A stretch of 33,187 nt of DNA from Pseudorhodoplanes sp. (GCA_013388965.1 JACAEG010000248.1:1-33187); one strand, 5' to 3'. Shown: positions 8,312 through 18,029, counted from the first letter of the stretch. Notes: generated by a model not told the origin, from the letters alone. Made by a program: numbers and translations.

Positions 8312-10522
8312 ATGGATTACACCAACTTCAAGTTCGACGTCGACGCCGACGGGATCGCGCTCGTCACCTGGGATATGCCCGGCCGCTCGATGAACGTGAT
8401 CAACCTGACGATCATCGAGGAACTGTCCGACATCGTCGAAAGGGTCGCAGCCGATCCGGCGATCAAGGGCGCCGTCATCACCTCCGGCAAGGACACATTC
8501 TGCGCCGGCGCCGATCTCACGCTGCTGGAAAGCCTGACGCGCGCTTTCGCAGACATGGCGAAGGCGCAGGGCGAGGTGGCTGCAGCGCGCGTGCTGTTCG
8601 AGGAGAGCCGCAAGCTCTCGCAGCTCTATCGGAGGCTCGAGACGTCGGGCAAGCCCTGGGTCGCGGCAATCAATGGCACCGCGCTTGGCGGCGGGTTCGA
8701 GCTGTCGCTCGCCTGCCATCACCGCGTCGCCGCCGACAACGAGAAGACGCGCGTCGGCCTGCCGGAAATCAAGATCGGGCTGTTTCCGGGCGCGGGCGGC
8801 ACGCAACGCATCGCGCGCATGATGCAGCCTGCCGACGCGCTGCAATTCCTGCTCAAGGGCGACCAGCTCAGGTTGAACCGCGCCAAGGCGATGAAGCTCG
8901 TCGACAATGTGGTGCCCGCGCACGATCTCGTGAAGGTCGCGAAGGACTGGATCAGGGCCGGCGGCAAGCCGGTCGCGCCCTGGGACGCGCAGGGTTTCAA
9001 GCTCCCCGGCGGGCTCGTCTTCTCCAAGGCCGGCATGATGACCTTCCCAGCCGCCAATGCGATCTACCGGCGCGAGACCTACGACAATTATCCGGCCGCG
9101 CGCGCCATCATGCAGGTGGTGTTCGAGGGCCTGCAGCTTCCGATGGACCAGGCGCTGCAGGTCGAGTCGCGCCATTTCGCCAAAATCCTGCGCTCGCCGG
9201 AAGCCGCGGCCATGATCCGCACGCTGTTCGTCTCGCTGCAGGAATTGAACAAGGGCGCGCGCCGTCCGGCCAATATTCCCCCGGCGAACCTGAAGAAGAT
9301 CGGCGTCATCGGCGCGGGCTTCATGGGCGCGGGCATTGCCTATGTCAGCGCCAATGCCGGGCTCGAGGTGGTGCTGATCGACCGCGACCAGGAATCCGCC
9401 GACAGGGGCAAGGCGCATTCGCACAGGCTGATGACCGAACAGGTCAACAAGGGCCGCGCGACCGCGGCCGACCGCGACGCATTGCTCGTTCGCATCACTG
9501 CAACGGCCGACTACGAGGCGTTGAAGGGCTGCGACCTGATCGTCGAGGCGGTATTCGAGGACCGCAAGGTGAAGACCGAGACGATCGCCAGGGCGCAGGC
9601 GGTGGCCCCCAATGTCGTGTTCGGCTCCAACACCTCGACCTTGCCGATCTCGTCGCTCGCAGACACCTCGAAAGATCCGGCCCGCTTTGTCGGCATCCAC
9701 TTCTTCTCGCCGGTCGAGAAGATGATGCTGGTCGAGATCATCCTCGGCAAGAAGACCGGCGACGAGGCGCTCGCGACCGCGCTCGATTTCGTGCGCGCGA
9801 TCCGCAAGACGCCGATCGTGGTCAACGATTCGCGCGGCTTCTACACCTCGCGCGTCGTCGGCACCTATCTCCGCGAAGGCCACCTCATGCTGGCCGAAGG
9901 GGTGCCGCCGGCAATGATCGAGAATGTCGGGCGCATGGCCGGCATGCCGGTGGGCCCGCTCTCGCTCAACGACGAGGTGGCGGTCGATCTCGCCTGGAAA
10001 ATCCTCAAAGCCACCGAGGCCGATCTCGGCGCTGCCGCGATCGATCCGCGCCAGAAGGCGCTGCTCTCGGAGCTGGTTGAGAAGCATAACCGTCTCGGCC
10101 GCAAGAATGCCAAGGGCTTCTACGACTATCCCGAGAACGGCCCGAAGAGGCTCTGGCCCGGTCTCGCCGACCTGCAGGCGACGAAGCTCGATCCCGACAC
10201 GATCAGCATCGGCGAACTGAAATCGCGGCTGCTCGGCATCCAGGCGCTGGAGACCGCGCGCTGCTTCGAGGAGGGCGTGCTGACCGATGTGCGCGAGGCC
10301 GATGTCGGCTCGATCCTCGGCTTCGGTTTCGCGCCGTTTACCGGCGGCACGCTATCGTACATTGACATGATGGGCACACGGCATTTCGTGGCGCTGTGCG
10401 AGCGCCTGACCGAGAAATTCGGCGACCGCTTCAGGCCCTCGAAGCTGCTGCTGGAAATGGCCGGCAAGAACGAGACCTTCTATGGCCGTTTCGCGCCGGA
10501 CAAGCGCAAGGCGGCGGCGTAA
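8312..10522 (+). CDS. bifunctional enoyl-CoA hydratase / 3-hydroxyacyl-CoA dehydrogenase (FadB/FadJ-like)
   Basis: A 736-residue multifunctional beta-oxidation enzyme. Residues 1 to about 300 form a crotonase domain, with oxyanion-hole segment GTALGGGFELSLACH and the second acidic motif GLPEIKIGLFPGAGG. The NAD-binding dehydrogenase half begins at KKIGVIGAGFMG (Gly334, Gly336, Gly339). Its catalytic His463 is in GIHFFSPVEKMMLVEII, and two C-terminal helical domains follow. GGGAGGATTCG precedes the ATG at 8312. It hydrates trans-enoyl-CoA and oxidises the resulting 3-hydroxyacyl-CoA with NAD+, feeding the thiolase encoded upstream. Length and domain order match FadB/FadJ alpha subunits. Chain-length preference is not visible. 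Confidence 0.95.
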   Translation: MDYTNFKFDVDADGIALVTWDMPGRSMNVINLTIIEELSDIVERVAADPAIKGAVITSGKDTFCAGADLTLLESLTRAFADMAKAQGEVAAARVLFEESRKLSQLYRRLETSGKPWVAAINGTALGGGFELSLACHHRVAADNEKTRVGLPEIKIGLFPGAGGTQRIARMMQPADALQFLLKGDQLRLNRAKAMKLVDNVVPAHDLVKVAKDWIRAGGKPVAPWDAQGFKLPGGLVFSKAGMMTFPAANAIYRRETYDNYPAARAIMQVVFEGLQLPMDQALQVESRHFAKILRSPEAAAMIRTLFVSLQELNKGARRPANIPPANLKKIGVIGAGFMGAGIAYVSANAGLEVVLIDRDQESADRGKAHSHRLMTEQVNKGRATAADRDALLVRITATADYEALKGCDLIVEAVFEDRKVKTETIARAQAVAPNVVFGSNTSTLPISSLADTSKDPARFVGIHFFSPVEKMMLVEIILGKKTGDEALATALDFVRAIRKTPIVVNDSRGFYTSRVVGTYLREGHLMLAEGVPPAMIENVGRMAGMPVGPLSLNDEVAVDLAWKILKATEADLGAAAIDPRQKALLSELVEKHNRLGRKNAKGFYDYPENGPKRLWPGLADLQATKLDPDTISIGELKSRLLGIQALETARCFEEGVLTDVREADVGSILGFGFAPFTGGTLSYIDMMGTRHFVALCERLTEKFGDRFRPSKLLLEMAGKNETFYGRFAPDKRKAAA

Positions 10523-10573
10523 GCTGTTCGCCGCGGCGATTCCTGCCGCGGGCGTTGCTCGAAGGGGGTGACC

Positions 10574-10855
10574 ATGCCATCGATCGGTCAATTCATCGTC
10601 TGGGCGATCATCGGTCTCATCGGCGGCGGGCTTGCCGGGACGTTGATCACCTGGAAGCGCGCGGGCTTCGGCGTCTGGCACAATCTGGCCATCGGTCTCG
10701 TCGGCGCCCTTGTCGGCGGATTTCTGTTCCGCATCTTCGGGCTGCTTCCCGGCCTCGACCAGTATGCGATCTCGCTGCGCGACATCGTCGCCGCGGTGGT
10801 CGGCTCGCTGATCGTGCTGGCGGCCTGGTGGCTCTGGCAGCGCGCGAGGCCGTAG
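10574..10855 (+). CDS. GlsB/YeaQ/YmgE-family small membrane protein
   Basis: A 93-residue protein with three hydrophobic segments (about residues 5-25, 35-55 and 65-88). It is Gly-rich in the first (IIGLIGGGLAG) and second (GLVGALVGGFLFRIFG), the pattern of transglycosylase-associated (GlsB/YeaQ/YmgE) inner-membrane proteins. These are often stress-induced and their molecular role is unclear. The ATG at 10574 is chosen because GAAGGGGG lies 6-7 bases upstream; a GTG at 10568 overlaps that site. A GC-rich hairpin (CCGCGGC 10531-10537 / GCCGCGG 10545-10551) separates it from the FadB-like gene. Confidence 0.8.
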   Translation: MPSIGQFIVWAIIGLIGGGLAGTLITWKRAGFGVWHNLAIGLVGALVGGFLFRIFGLLPGLDQYAISLRDIVAAVVGSLIVLAAWWLWQRARP

Positions 10856-10885
10856 CGGCCAGTTCTCGCGACACCCATCCCATCC

Positions 10886-10948
10886 GCCCGTTCCCGCGAA
10901 AGCGGGCCCCGGCACGGCGACGCGGTATCCGCTTGCGCGGGTACGGGC
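10886..10948. repeat. long imperfect inverted repeat between convergent genes
   Basis: Two 20-base arms, 10886-10905 and 10929-10948, are reverse complements with 18 of 20 matches; the left arm starts GCCCGTTCCCGCG. The CCCGCGAAAGCGGG core resembles palindromic repeats scattered through Bradyrhizobium-type genomes (from memory). It lies between the convergent GlsB-like and aminotransferase genes, so it may also act as a bidirectional terminator. There is no T-run. Confidence 0.6.
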
Positions 10949-10959
10949 GGGGGCCAACG

Positions 10960-12138
10960 CTACCGCGCCGCGATCACCTTCGCGATTCGCTCCGACGCAT
11001 CTGCGATGTGGTCCGGATTGCGCGCGAAACACAGCCGCAGGAATTGCTCGCCGCCGGGACCGAAAGCCGTGCCCGGCGCAAGCCCGACCCCGGCCCGATC
11101 GATGATGTCGAACACGAGCTGGCGCGGATCGGTCTCGCCTTCCACCGAGAAGAACAGATAGAAGGCGCCCTGCGGCACGGCAAAACGGCAGCGGCCGCTG
11201 CGCCCGAGGATGTCGCAGGCGATGTCGCGGCTCGTGCGCGCGCGGGCGATCTGCTCGCGCACGAAATCCTCGCCCTGTTCGATCGCCACCACGCCGGCGC
11301 GCTGCATGAACTGGGCGACGCCCGAGGTCGAATACTGAATGAGGTTCTCGATCTGCTGGCCGAGCGCGGGGTGCGCGGCGAGCCAGCCCATGCGCCAGCC
11401 GGTCATCGCCCAGTTCTTCGAGAAGGTGTTGACGAACAGCACGCGGTCGTCCGGGGCCATCACGTCGAAGAAGGAGGGCGAGCGCGGGCCGCCCCCATAC
11501 CAGAAACGGGCATAGGTCTCGTCCGCGATGATCCACAGGCCGTGTTCGCGGGCGAGTGCGAGGAGGGTGGATAGCTCCTGCGTCGTGGCGGTCCAGCCGG
11601 TCGGGTTGCTGGGCGAAACGATCACGATGGCGCGCGTCCTCGGCGAAATGGCGTCGGCCAGCCTGTCGAGATCGAGCGTCCAGCCGGCATTGCCGAAAGT
11701 CATGGGGATCGTGACTGCGCGCGCGCCGATGATGCCGGTTGCGGCGGCGGCATTCGGCCAGGCCGGCGTCGGGATGATGATTTCGCTGCCTGCGCCGGCG
11801 GTCATGGCGATGGCGATCTGGATCGCCTGCATGCCGGAGCCGGTGACGTAGAATTGCTCCGGCGAGAATGGCCGTCCGTACAGCCGCTCGTGATAGGCCG
11901 CAAGCGCGGCCCGCAGCTTCGGAATGCCGCGCTGCCAGGTGTAGAAGGTTTCGCCCGCGGCGAGCCCGCGCGCCGCCTCCTCGGCGATGAAGGCCGGCGT
12001 CGGCAGGTCGCCCTCGCCGGCCCAGAGCGGCATGACGCCCCCACGCCGCCGTCCGTAATTCATCGCCTCCACGATGCCGCTCTCGGGCGACTCGCGGGCC
12101 TCGGCGCGCAGCGCCTGCAGAAGCGGGGGACCGTCCAT
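10960..12138 (-). CDS. pyridoxal-phosphate aminotransferase, class I/II
   Basis: A 392-residue fold-type I aminotransferase. Visible motifs are VTGSGMQAIQIA (PLP phosphate loop region), SPSNPTGW, DETYARFWYGG (Asp and Tyr contacting the cofactor), NTFSKNWAMTGWRMGW with Schiff-base Lys241, and FLRLCFARN with the substrate-carboxylate Arg near the C-terminus. The start MDGPPLLQALRAEAR at 12138 is the first ATG that leaves a normal length; the frame stays open upstream across mscL but that part is not protein-like. The ribosome site is weak. The amino donor and acceptor cannot be assigned, and the neighbours give no pathway clue. The end of mscL lies 17 bases upstream, so cotranscription from mscL is possible. 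Confidence 0.88.
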   Translation of the reverse strand: MDGPPLLQALRAEARESPESGIVEAMNYGRRRGGVMPLWAGEGDLPTPAFIAEEAARGLAAGETFYTWQRGIPKLRAALAAYHERLYGRPFSPEQFYVTGSGMQAIQIAIAMTAGAGSEIIIPTPAWPNAAAATGIIGARAVTIPMTFGNAGWTLDLDRLADAISPRTRAIVIVSPSNPTGWTATTQELSTLLALAREHGLWIIADETYARFWYGGGPRSPSFFDVMAPDDRVLFVNTFSKNWAMTGWRMGWLAAHPALGQQIENLIQYSTSGVAQFMQRAGVVAIEQGEDFVREQIARARTSRDIACDILGRSGRCRFAVPQGAFYLFFSVEGETDPRQLVFDIIDRAGVGLAPGTAFGPGGEQFLRLCFARNPDHIADASERIAKVIAAR

Positions 12139-12155
12139 TCCGGGAGATGCCGAGA

Positions 12156-12566
12156 CTATTTCTTCGCGAGCAGGTCGCGGATTTCCTGCAGCAACACTTC
12201 CTGCCGCGGCGGCGCGGACGAGGGCTTGTCGGCTTCGCTGCGCCGCAGCTTGTTGATCAGCTTCACCACGAAGAACAGCGCGAAGGCGATGATGATGAAA
12301 TTGATGCTGATGGTGATGAAGTTGCCGTAGGCGAGAACGGCGCCCTCCTTCTTGGCGTCGTCGAGCGCGGGCGCGTTGACGGCCGAGGACAGGGGCAGGA
12401 AGTAATTGGAGAAATCGAGCCCGCCGGAAATGGCTCCGAAGATCGGCATGATGATGTCGCTGACGAGCGACTCGACAATCCGGCCGAAGGCCGCACCGAT
12501 GATCACGCCGATCGCCAGATCGACGACATTCCCCTTGATCGCGAATTCCTTGAATTCCTTCAGCAT
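12156..12566 (-). CDS. mscL: large-conductance mechanosensitive channel MscL
   Basis: MscL opens under membrane tension and releases solutes during hypo-osmotic shock. The 136-residue protein has the amphipathic N-terminal helix ([20 protein letters not shown]) and the first pore helix ([16 protein letters not shown]). A periplasmic loop, a second transmembrane helix ([19 protein letters not shown]) and a charged cytoplasmic helix ending [15 protein letters not shown] follow. Size and order match the family. GGAGG lies about 6 bases before ATG 12566. A 180-bp gap separates it from the divergent kinase gene. The aminotransferase lies immediately downstream on the same strand. Confidence 0.96.
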   Translation of the reverse strand: MLKEFKEFAIKGNVVDLAIGVIIGAAFGRIVESLVSDIIMPIFGAISGGLDFSNYFLPLSSAVNAPALDDAKKEGAVLAYGNFITISINFIIIAFALFFVVKLINKLRRSEADKPSSAPPRQEVLLQEIRDLLAKK

Positions 12567-12746
12567 CGCCGCCTCCGCTGCATTCGATTGCGAGGCCGAC
12601 CTTAGGCAAGGCCGCGCGCGCCGAAAAGTGCCTTCGCGGCAAGCCCAATCCCGCCGGTTTCCGGGTACTGGCGGGGCCAAAAAGCATGTATGATCAGTCA
12701 ATTCGTATCGCCGGTGCCGCAGTGACGTCCGGCGGCAAGGAGCTCC

Positions 12747-15700
12747 ATGCTGCAAGGCTGGGTCGTCATCGCCATCGCGCTGGCCTATATCGGCCTGCTG
12801 TTCGTCATCGCGAGCTATGGCGACCGGCTGCGCGAATTCGGCAGCGTCAGCCGCACGAGGCTGCTGATCTACCCGCTCTGCCTCGCGATCTATTGCACGT
12901 CCTGGACCTTCTTCGGATCGGTGGGGCTGGCGTCGCGCTCGGGCTTCGACTTCCTGACCATCTATATCGGCCCCGTGCTGATGATCGGCCTCTGTACGCC
13001 GCTGATCGTGCGGATCGTGCATCTCGCGAAATCGCAGAACATCACCTCGATCGCCGATTTCATCGCGGCGCGCTACGGCAAGCAGCAGGCGGTCGCCGCG
13101 ACCGTCGCGCTGATCGCGATCTTCGGAACGATTCCCTACATCGCGCTGCAGCTCAAGGCCGTCTCCGCCTCGGTCAGCACCATCCTCAATCACATCATGG
13201 ACACGGGAACGGCGGCGCCGCCGGTGATCGGGGATATTTCGCTGTTCGTCGCGATCCTGATGGCGGCATTCGCCGTGCTGTTCGGAACCCGCCACATCGA
13301 CGCGACCGAGCACCAGGACGGACTGATGCTCGCGATTGCAACCGAATCGATCGTCAAGCTCGCGGCGTTTCTCGGCGTCGGCATGTTCGTGATGTTCTGG
13401 ATGTTCGACGGGCCGGCCGATCTGTTCTCAAAAGCCATGTCGCGCCCGGAAACGGCTGGCGTCATGACGAAGTCGCAAGGCTTCGGGACGCTGGTGGCGA
13501 TGACGATCCTGTCGTTCATCGCGATCGTGATGCTGCCGCGCCAGTTCCACGTGACGGTGGTCGAGAATCACGACGAGGCCGAGATCCGCCGCGCCGCGTG
13601 GGTGTTCCCGATCTATCTCGTGCTGATCAACCTCTTCGTCGTTCCGATCGCGCTGGCCGGACTGCTGACTTTTCCGGTCGGCAAGGTCGACAGCGACATG
13701 TTCGTGCTGGCCTTGCCCTTGTCGGCGGGTTCCAGCTTTTTCACGATCGCGGCCTTTGTCGGCGGATTGTCGGCCGCGACCGCGATGGTGATCGTGGAAT
13801 CGGTTGCGCTGGCGATCATGGTTTCGAACGATCTCGTGGTCCCGCTGGCATTGCGGCAGCGCGCCAGTCTCGTCACCGCCCGCACCGACGTCGGCGCCCT
13901 GCTGCTGATGATCCGCAGGGTGGCGATCTTCGGCATCCTGTTTCTGGCCTATCTCTATTACCGGCTGATGGGCGAGGCGCAGCTTGCTGCCATCGGCCTG
14001 CTGTCGTTCGCGGCGGTCGCGCAGCTTGCGCCGGCCTTTTTCGGCGGCCTGTTCTGGCGCAGGGGCACGGCGCGCGGGGCGATTGCGGGGATGGTCGTCG
14101 GCATCGCCATGTGGAGCTACACGCTTCTGCTGCCGAATCTCGCCGATGCAGGGATTATCGGCAGCTCGATCCTGACCGACGGCCCGCTGGGCCTCTCGAT
14201 GCTTCGCCCGCAGGCGATCCTGGGGCTGGAATTGCCGTCGCTCGCGCACGGAGTGTTCTGGTCGCTTGCGCTCAACATCACCGCCTATGTCACCTTCTCG
14301 CTCGGCCGCGCGCCCGCGCCGATCGAGCGGCTGCAGGCCGATATTTTCGTCCCCTCCGGATTCACGCCGGCGCCGAGTTTCCGGCTGTGGCGCTCGTCGG
14401 TCACCGTCGAGGAGCTGACCGCCACCGTCTCGCGCTATCTCGGCGAGGAGCGGACGCGCACGTCGTTCGAGAATCTCGCGCTCGCGGAGGGGCTGTCGCT
14501 AAAACCGACGAGCGAGGCGAATTTCCAGATGCTGCGGCATGCGGAGCATCTGCTGGCCTCCGCCATCGGGGCAGCGTCGTCGCGCGTGGTACTTTCGCTG
14601 CTGCTCAGGAAACGGACTGTCTCGACCAAGGCCGCGCTCAAGCTGATCGACGATGCGAGCGCGGCGATCCACTACAATCGCGAAATCCTGCAAACTGCGC
14701 TCGAGCATGTCCGCCAGGGCATCGCCGTGTTCGACAAGGAGCAGCGGCTCATCTGCTGGAACAGGCAGTTCGGCGAAATCCTGGCGCTGCCGCGCGAGAT
14801 TCTCGGCATCGGCATCCACCTCGATGAAATCCTGCGCTACCAGGCGGATCGCGGCATGTTCGGCGATGGCGACAGCGACGCGCTCGTGAAAGAGCGCCTC
14901 CGGCGCTACGCGGATGCTTCGGAACCCTTCCTCGAGCGTCTCGCCGAGAGCGGGCTGGTGATCGAGGTGCGCGCCAACAGGATGCCGGGCGGCGGCGTCG
15001 TGACCACGTTCACCGACATCACGCCGAGCGTGGAGGCGGCCGAGGCGCTGGAACGTCGCGTGCAGGAGCGGACCCAGGAACTCACGCATCTCAATGCCGA
15101 GCTCGCCCGCGCCAAGGCCGATGCGGAAGAAGCCAACGTCTCCAAGACCAGGTTCATCGCCGCCGCGAGCCACGACATCCTGCAGCCGCTCAACGCGGCG
15201 AGGCTTTATGTGACGTCGCTGATCGAACGCCACCGCACCGGCGATGATGCGCGGCTGGCGAGCAACATCGACGCTTCGCTCGATGCGGTCGAGGAGATAT
15301 TGGGCGCGCTGCTCGATATCTCCAGGCTCGATACCGGCGCGATGAAACCCGAACTTTCCTCCTTCAGGATCGACGAGGTGCTGCGCCAGCTCAGGGTGGA
15401 GTTTGCGCCGCTTGCGCTCGAAAAGAAGCTCGATCTGAGATTCGTGCCGAGCGGCCTGATCGTGCGCACAGACCGCCGTCTGCTGCGCCGGCTGCTGCAG
15501 AATCTCGTGTCGAACGCCATCAAGTACACGCCGAAGGGCAAGGTGCTGGTCGGCTGCCGGCGGCGAAACGGCCATCTGCGAATCGACGTCTATGACACCG
15601 GCCTCGGCATTCCGGTATCGCAGACGAAGAACATCTTCCGAGAGTTTCATCGGCTCGACGCCGGAGCGAAGGTCGCGCGCGGCCTCGGCCTCGGGCTGTC

Positions 15701-16244
15701 GATCGTCGAGCGCATTGCGCGCGTGCTCGGCCACAAGCTCGAATTGCAGTCGATCTCGGGCAGGGGTTCGCGTTTCTCGATCGAGGTGCCGATCTCGGCT
15801 GCCGCTCCCAAAAGCTCGATCGTGCAGGACGCGCCGCGCGTTGATCCGATCCGGCTCGACGGCGTTGCCGTGCTCTGCGTCGACAACGACCCGCAGATTC
15901 TCGACGGCATGGAGGCGCTGCTGTCCGGATGGGGATGCCGGGTTCTCAAGGCTGCCGACCTTGCCGGTGCCGAGCGCGCGGTCCGCGAGGCGGGAATGGA
16001 ATTGAGCGGCCTGCTGGTGGACTATCACCTGGGTGAGGAGAGCGGCATCGACGTGATCGGCGCGTTGCGCCGCTCGCTCGGCATCGATCTGCCGGCCATC
16101 CTGATTACCGCCGACCGCTCGCGGCGCGTGCGCGAGGAGGCGCGGCGCCGCGACGTGCCGGTGCTCAACAAGCCCGTCAAGCCGGCAGCCTTGCGCGCGC
16201 TGCTGGCGCAATGGCGCTTCCGGCAGGTGGCCGCGGCGGAATAG
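12747..16244 (+). CDS. sodium/solute-symporter-like hybrid sensor histidine kinase with receiver domain
   Basis: An 1165-residue membrane sensor. Residues 1 to about 525 form a 12-13-helix SSSF/PutP-like module starting [25 protein letters not shown]-like linker follows, then PAS (about 644-765, [19 protein letters not shown]) and a coiled coil. The HisKA domain has His809 in [15 protein letters not shown]. The ATPase domain shows the N box ([13 protein letters not shown], about 918), DTGLGIP and GLGLGLS. A receiver (about 1038-1160) has the acidic pair in VDNDPQ, Asp1092 in [10 protein letters not shown] and Lys1142. AAGGAG precedes ATG 12747. The architecture resembles CbrA/NahK-type kinases and predicts coupling of solute transport or binding to phosphotransfer; the substrate is unknown. 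The convergent NarL-type regulator ending 16 bases away is the likely partner. Confidence 0.93.
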   Translation: MLQGWVVIAIALAYIGLLFVIASYGDRLREFGSVSRTRLLIYPLCLAIYCTSWTFFGSVGLASRSGFDFLTIYIGPVLMIGLCTPLIVRIVHLAKSQNITSIADFIAARYGKQQAVAATVALIAIFGTIPYIALQLKAVSASVSTILNHIMDTGTAAPPVIGDISLFVAILMAAFAVLFGTRHIDATEHQDGLMLAIATESIVKLAAFLGVGMFVMFWMFDGPADLFSKAMSRPETAGVMTKSQGFGTLVAMTILSFIAIVMLPRQFHVTVVENHDEAEIRRAAWVFPIYLVLINLFVVPIALAGLLTFPVGKVDSDMFVLALPLSAGSSFFTIAAFVGGLSAATAMVIVESVALAIMVSNDLVVPLALRQRASLVTARTDVGALLLMIRRVAIFGILFLAYLYYRLMGEAQLAAIGLLSFAAVAQLAPAFFGGLFWRRGTARGAIAGMVVGIAMWSYTLLLPNLADAGIIGSSILTDGPLGLSMLRPQAILGLELPSLAHGVFWSLALNITAYVTFSLGRAPAPIERLQADIFVPSGFTPAPSFRLWRSSVTVEELTATVSRYLGEERTRTSFENLALAEGLSLKPTSEANFQMLRHAEHLLASAIGAASSRVVLSLLLRKRTVSTKAALKLIDDASAAIHYNREILQTALEHVRQGIAVFDKEQRLICWNRQFGEILALPREILGIGIHLDEILRYQADRGMFGDGDSDALVKERLRRYADASEPFLERLAESGLVIEVRANRMPGGGVVTTFTDITPSVEAAEALERRVQERTQELTHLNAELARAKADAEEANVSKTRFIAAASHDILQPLNAARLYVTSLIERHRTGDDARLASNIDASLDAVEEILGALLDISRLDTGAMKPELSSFRIDEVLRQLRVEFAPLALEKKLDLRFVPSGLIVRTDRRLLRRLLQNLVSNAIKYTPKGKVLVGCRRRNGHLRIDVYDTGLGIPVSQTKNIFREFHRLDAGAKVARGLGLGLSIVERIARVLGHKLELQSISGRGSRFSIEVPISAAAPKSSIVQDAPRVDPIRLDGVAVLCVDNDPQILDGMEALLSGWGCRVLKAADLAGAERAVREAGMELSGLLVDYHLGEESGIDVIGALRRSLGIDLPAILITADRSRRVREEARRRDVPVLNKPVKPAALRALLAQWRFRQVAAAE

Positions 16245-16260
16245 GCGTGCAGGGGACGGA

Positions 16261-16938
16261 TCAGTTATTGGCCGAGGCAGCCTGGGGCCATTGCCCAAGC
16301 TCGATCTTGGACGCCGCGATGACGGCCTGTGTCCGGCTTTCGACGCCGAGCTTCTGCAGAATCGCGGAAACGTGCGCCTTGACTGTCGCCTCCGAGACAT
16401 TGAGCTCGTAGGCGATCTGCTTGTTGAGCAGACCCTCCGACAGCATCATCAGCACGCGCACCTGCTGCGGCGTCAGCGTCGCGAGCCTGCCCATCAGCTC
16501 GCTCGATTCCACGTCCGATCCGCCCTCGAGATCGACGTCCGGCGGCGTCCACACGCCGCCCTTGAGCACGCGCTCGATCGCTGCGCGCATGCCCTCGACA
16601 TCGAGCGTCTTCGGAATGAAGCCCGATGCGCCGAATTCCATGCAGCGGCGAATGACGGACGGATCGTCATTCGCCGAGACGATGACGACCGGGACGCTGG
16701 GATATTGCGCGCGCAGATACATCAGGCCCGAGAATCCGCGCACGCCCGGCATGGACAGATCCAGCAGGACCAGATCGGTTTCGCCGCCGGCATCGAGGAG
16801 CTTCGCAGCCTCGTCGAAGGAACCGGCCTCCGCGATCGCAACGCCGTCAAACAGGCCGCTCACCGCCTCCCGCAACGCCCCGCGGAACAGGGTATGATCG
16901 TCGGCGATGATCAGGCGATATTGGGGAGCTTCACTCAA
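16261..16938 (-). CDS. NarL/LuxR-family response regulator
   Basis: A two-domain DNA-binding regulator of about 225 residues. The receiver has the acidic pair in LIIADDH (Asp13, Asp14), phosphoacceptor Asp60 in LVLLDLSMPG and Lys110 in GFIPKTLD. After a linker, the LuxR-type helix-turn-helix reads LTPQQVRVLMMLSEGLLNKQ and then NVSEATVKAHVSAILQKLGV. I chose the TTG at 16938 because it begins right before the receiver fold (SEAPQYRLIIADDH). The frame also offers an ATG at 17088, but the added residues look non-conserved and would overlap yjbQ; the ribosome site at the TTG is weak. It is convergent with the hybrid kinase, so it probably receives phosphate from that kinase or a related one (inference). 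Confidence 0.9.
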   Translation of the reverse strand: MSEAPQYRLIIADDHTLFRGALREAVSGLFDGVAIAEAGSFDEAAKLLDAGGETDLVLLDLSMPGVRGFSGLMYLRAQYPSVPVVIVSANDDPSVIRRCMEFGASGFIPKTLDVEGMRAAIERVLKGGVWTPPDVDLEGGSDVESSELMGRLATLTPQQVRVLMMLSEGLLNKQIAYELNVSEATVKAHVSAILQKLGVESRTQAVIAASKIELGQWPQAASANN

Positions 16939-17071
16939 TTTTTGTTCGTCTCTCGGAGCCGGCCAGATTCGGCTGGCCGACGATTTCCCTTTTACAATAC
17001 TTGGTGCCGAAGAGACACAATCCTCTGTCGGCCGGCCCGCGGCCTTACTGCTCCGACATATCCCTGAAAAA

Positions 17072-17554
17072 TCAGCGTTCTTCGTCATGGGCCTCGCCGC
17101 GGCGGCGGCCCACAAACTGCAGGACGACGGTGCGGGAATGAGGCCGCGCCCGGTGCTCGACCAGGAAGATGCCCTGCCAGGTGCCGAGCCCGAGTGCGCC
17201 GCGGCTCACCGGGACATGCAGCGACACCCCGGAAAGCATGGCTTTGACATGGGCCGGCATGTCGTCGGGCCCCTCGGTCGTGTGGACCCAGCCGGCGTCG
17301 GCCGGCGCCAGGCGCCGCAGCGCGGTGATCAGATCGCGCTGCACATCCGGATCGGCATTCTCCTGGATGACGAGCGAAGCGGAGGTGTGTCTCAGATACA
17401 GAAACAGGATGCCGTCGCCGGCACCAGCGCCGGTGACAAATCGCCGCGTCTGCGGCGTGATGTCGGCAAAGCCCTCGCCCGCGGTCTCGATCCTCAGTTC
17501 GGCGCTCGCGATGATCTCGGGCGCGGCGACCACGATCGGCGACAACCCTGTCAC
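17072..17554 (-). CDS. yjbQ: YjbQ/UPF0047 family protein
   Basis: A 160-residue single-domain protein of the YjbQ family, which has been annotated as a secondary thiamine-phosphate synthase-like enzyme. Family landmarks are FLYLRHTSASLVIQENADPD, with the conserved His and Glu, then GPDDMPAHVKAMLSG and GTWQGIFLVEHR. These His and acidic residues form the presumed active site. The physiological role is not settled in the literature I know. The start ATG at 17554 lies 10 bases after the stop of the upstream secreted coiled-coil protein, so the two are probably cotranscribed. A 133-bp gap separates it from the response regulator. Confidence 0.88.
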   Translation of the reverse strand: MTGLSPIVVAAPEIIASAELRIETAGEGFADITPQTRRFVTGAGAGDGILFLYLRHTSASLVIQENADPDVQRDLITALRRLAPADAGWVHTTEGPDDMPAHVKAMLSGVSLHVPVSRGALGLGTWQGIFLVEHRARPHSRTVVLQFVGRRRGEAHDEER

Positions 17555-17564
17555 GGCTCCGGCC

Positions 17565-18029
17565 TCAGGTCCGCCCGCTCATTTCCTTCTGCAGGTTGTT
17601 CACGGAATCGATCAGCCGGCGCCAGACCTTCTCCATGAAGGAGACGACCCGGTCGACATCGGCCTGGCTCGGCAGCTTCAACTCGAGGCTGCCGGCGGGC
17701 CGCTCGGACGAGCCGGGCGCGGTCGCCCCCGGCAGCGCCAAACCATTGGAAATCAGCTCTTTCTTGAGTGCGGCATTCTGCGTCTGGAGGCGGGCAATCT
17801 CGCCTTCGAGCGCCGCACGCTCATCGGCCACGGTTTCACAGGCCCAGCCCAGCGCCTTGCGGCTGCAGAGCGAGACCTGGCCGGTCTGCCGGTCGAGCCT
17901 CAGAAATCCCTCGTCGATCTTGCTGAAGCTGTAGCGGGCATCGTCCGGCGGCGAGGCCGGACCCTGTGCAGCGGCGAGGGAGGGAAGGGCCAGCACACAA
18001 AGACAAGCGAGCATTGCCATGCGGTTCAT
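17565..18029 (-). CDS. secreted coiled-coil protein, unknown function
   Basis: A 154-residue protein with a clear Sec signal peptide (MNRMAMLACLCVLALPSLAA, cleavage probably near AAA-QG), so it should be periplasmic. The mature part has a small domain with two cysteines (SLCSRKALGWACE). A predicted coiled coil follows (ADERAALEGEIARLQTQNAA), then a Pro/Gly/Ser linker and a C-terminal amphipathic helix (VDRVVSFMEKVWRRLIDSVN). The two cysteines could form a disulfide. ATG 18029 is preferred because GGAGG stands 7 bases upstream. It is divergent from the atp operon and runs into yjbQ. I recognise no family. Confidence 0.8.
   Translation of the reverse strand: MNRMAMLACLCVLALPSLAAAQGPASPPDDARYSFSKIDEGFLRLDRQTGQVSLCSRKALGWACETVADERAALEGEIARLQTQNAALKKELISNGLALPGATAPGSSERPAGSLELKLPSQADVDRVVSFMEKVWRRLIDSVNNLQKEMSGRT

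Noticed and set aside
8156-10087. 643-codon minus-strand frame opposite the FadB-like gene
   Set aside because: The plus strand carries full crotonase and dehydrogenase motifs; the minus frame is His/Arg/Asp-rich with no recognisable domain.
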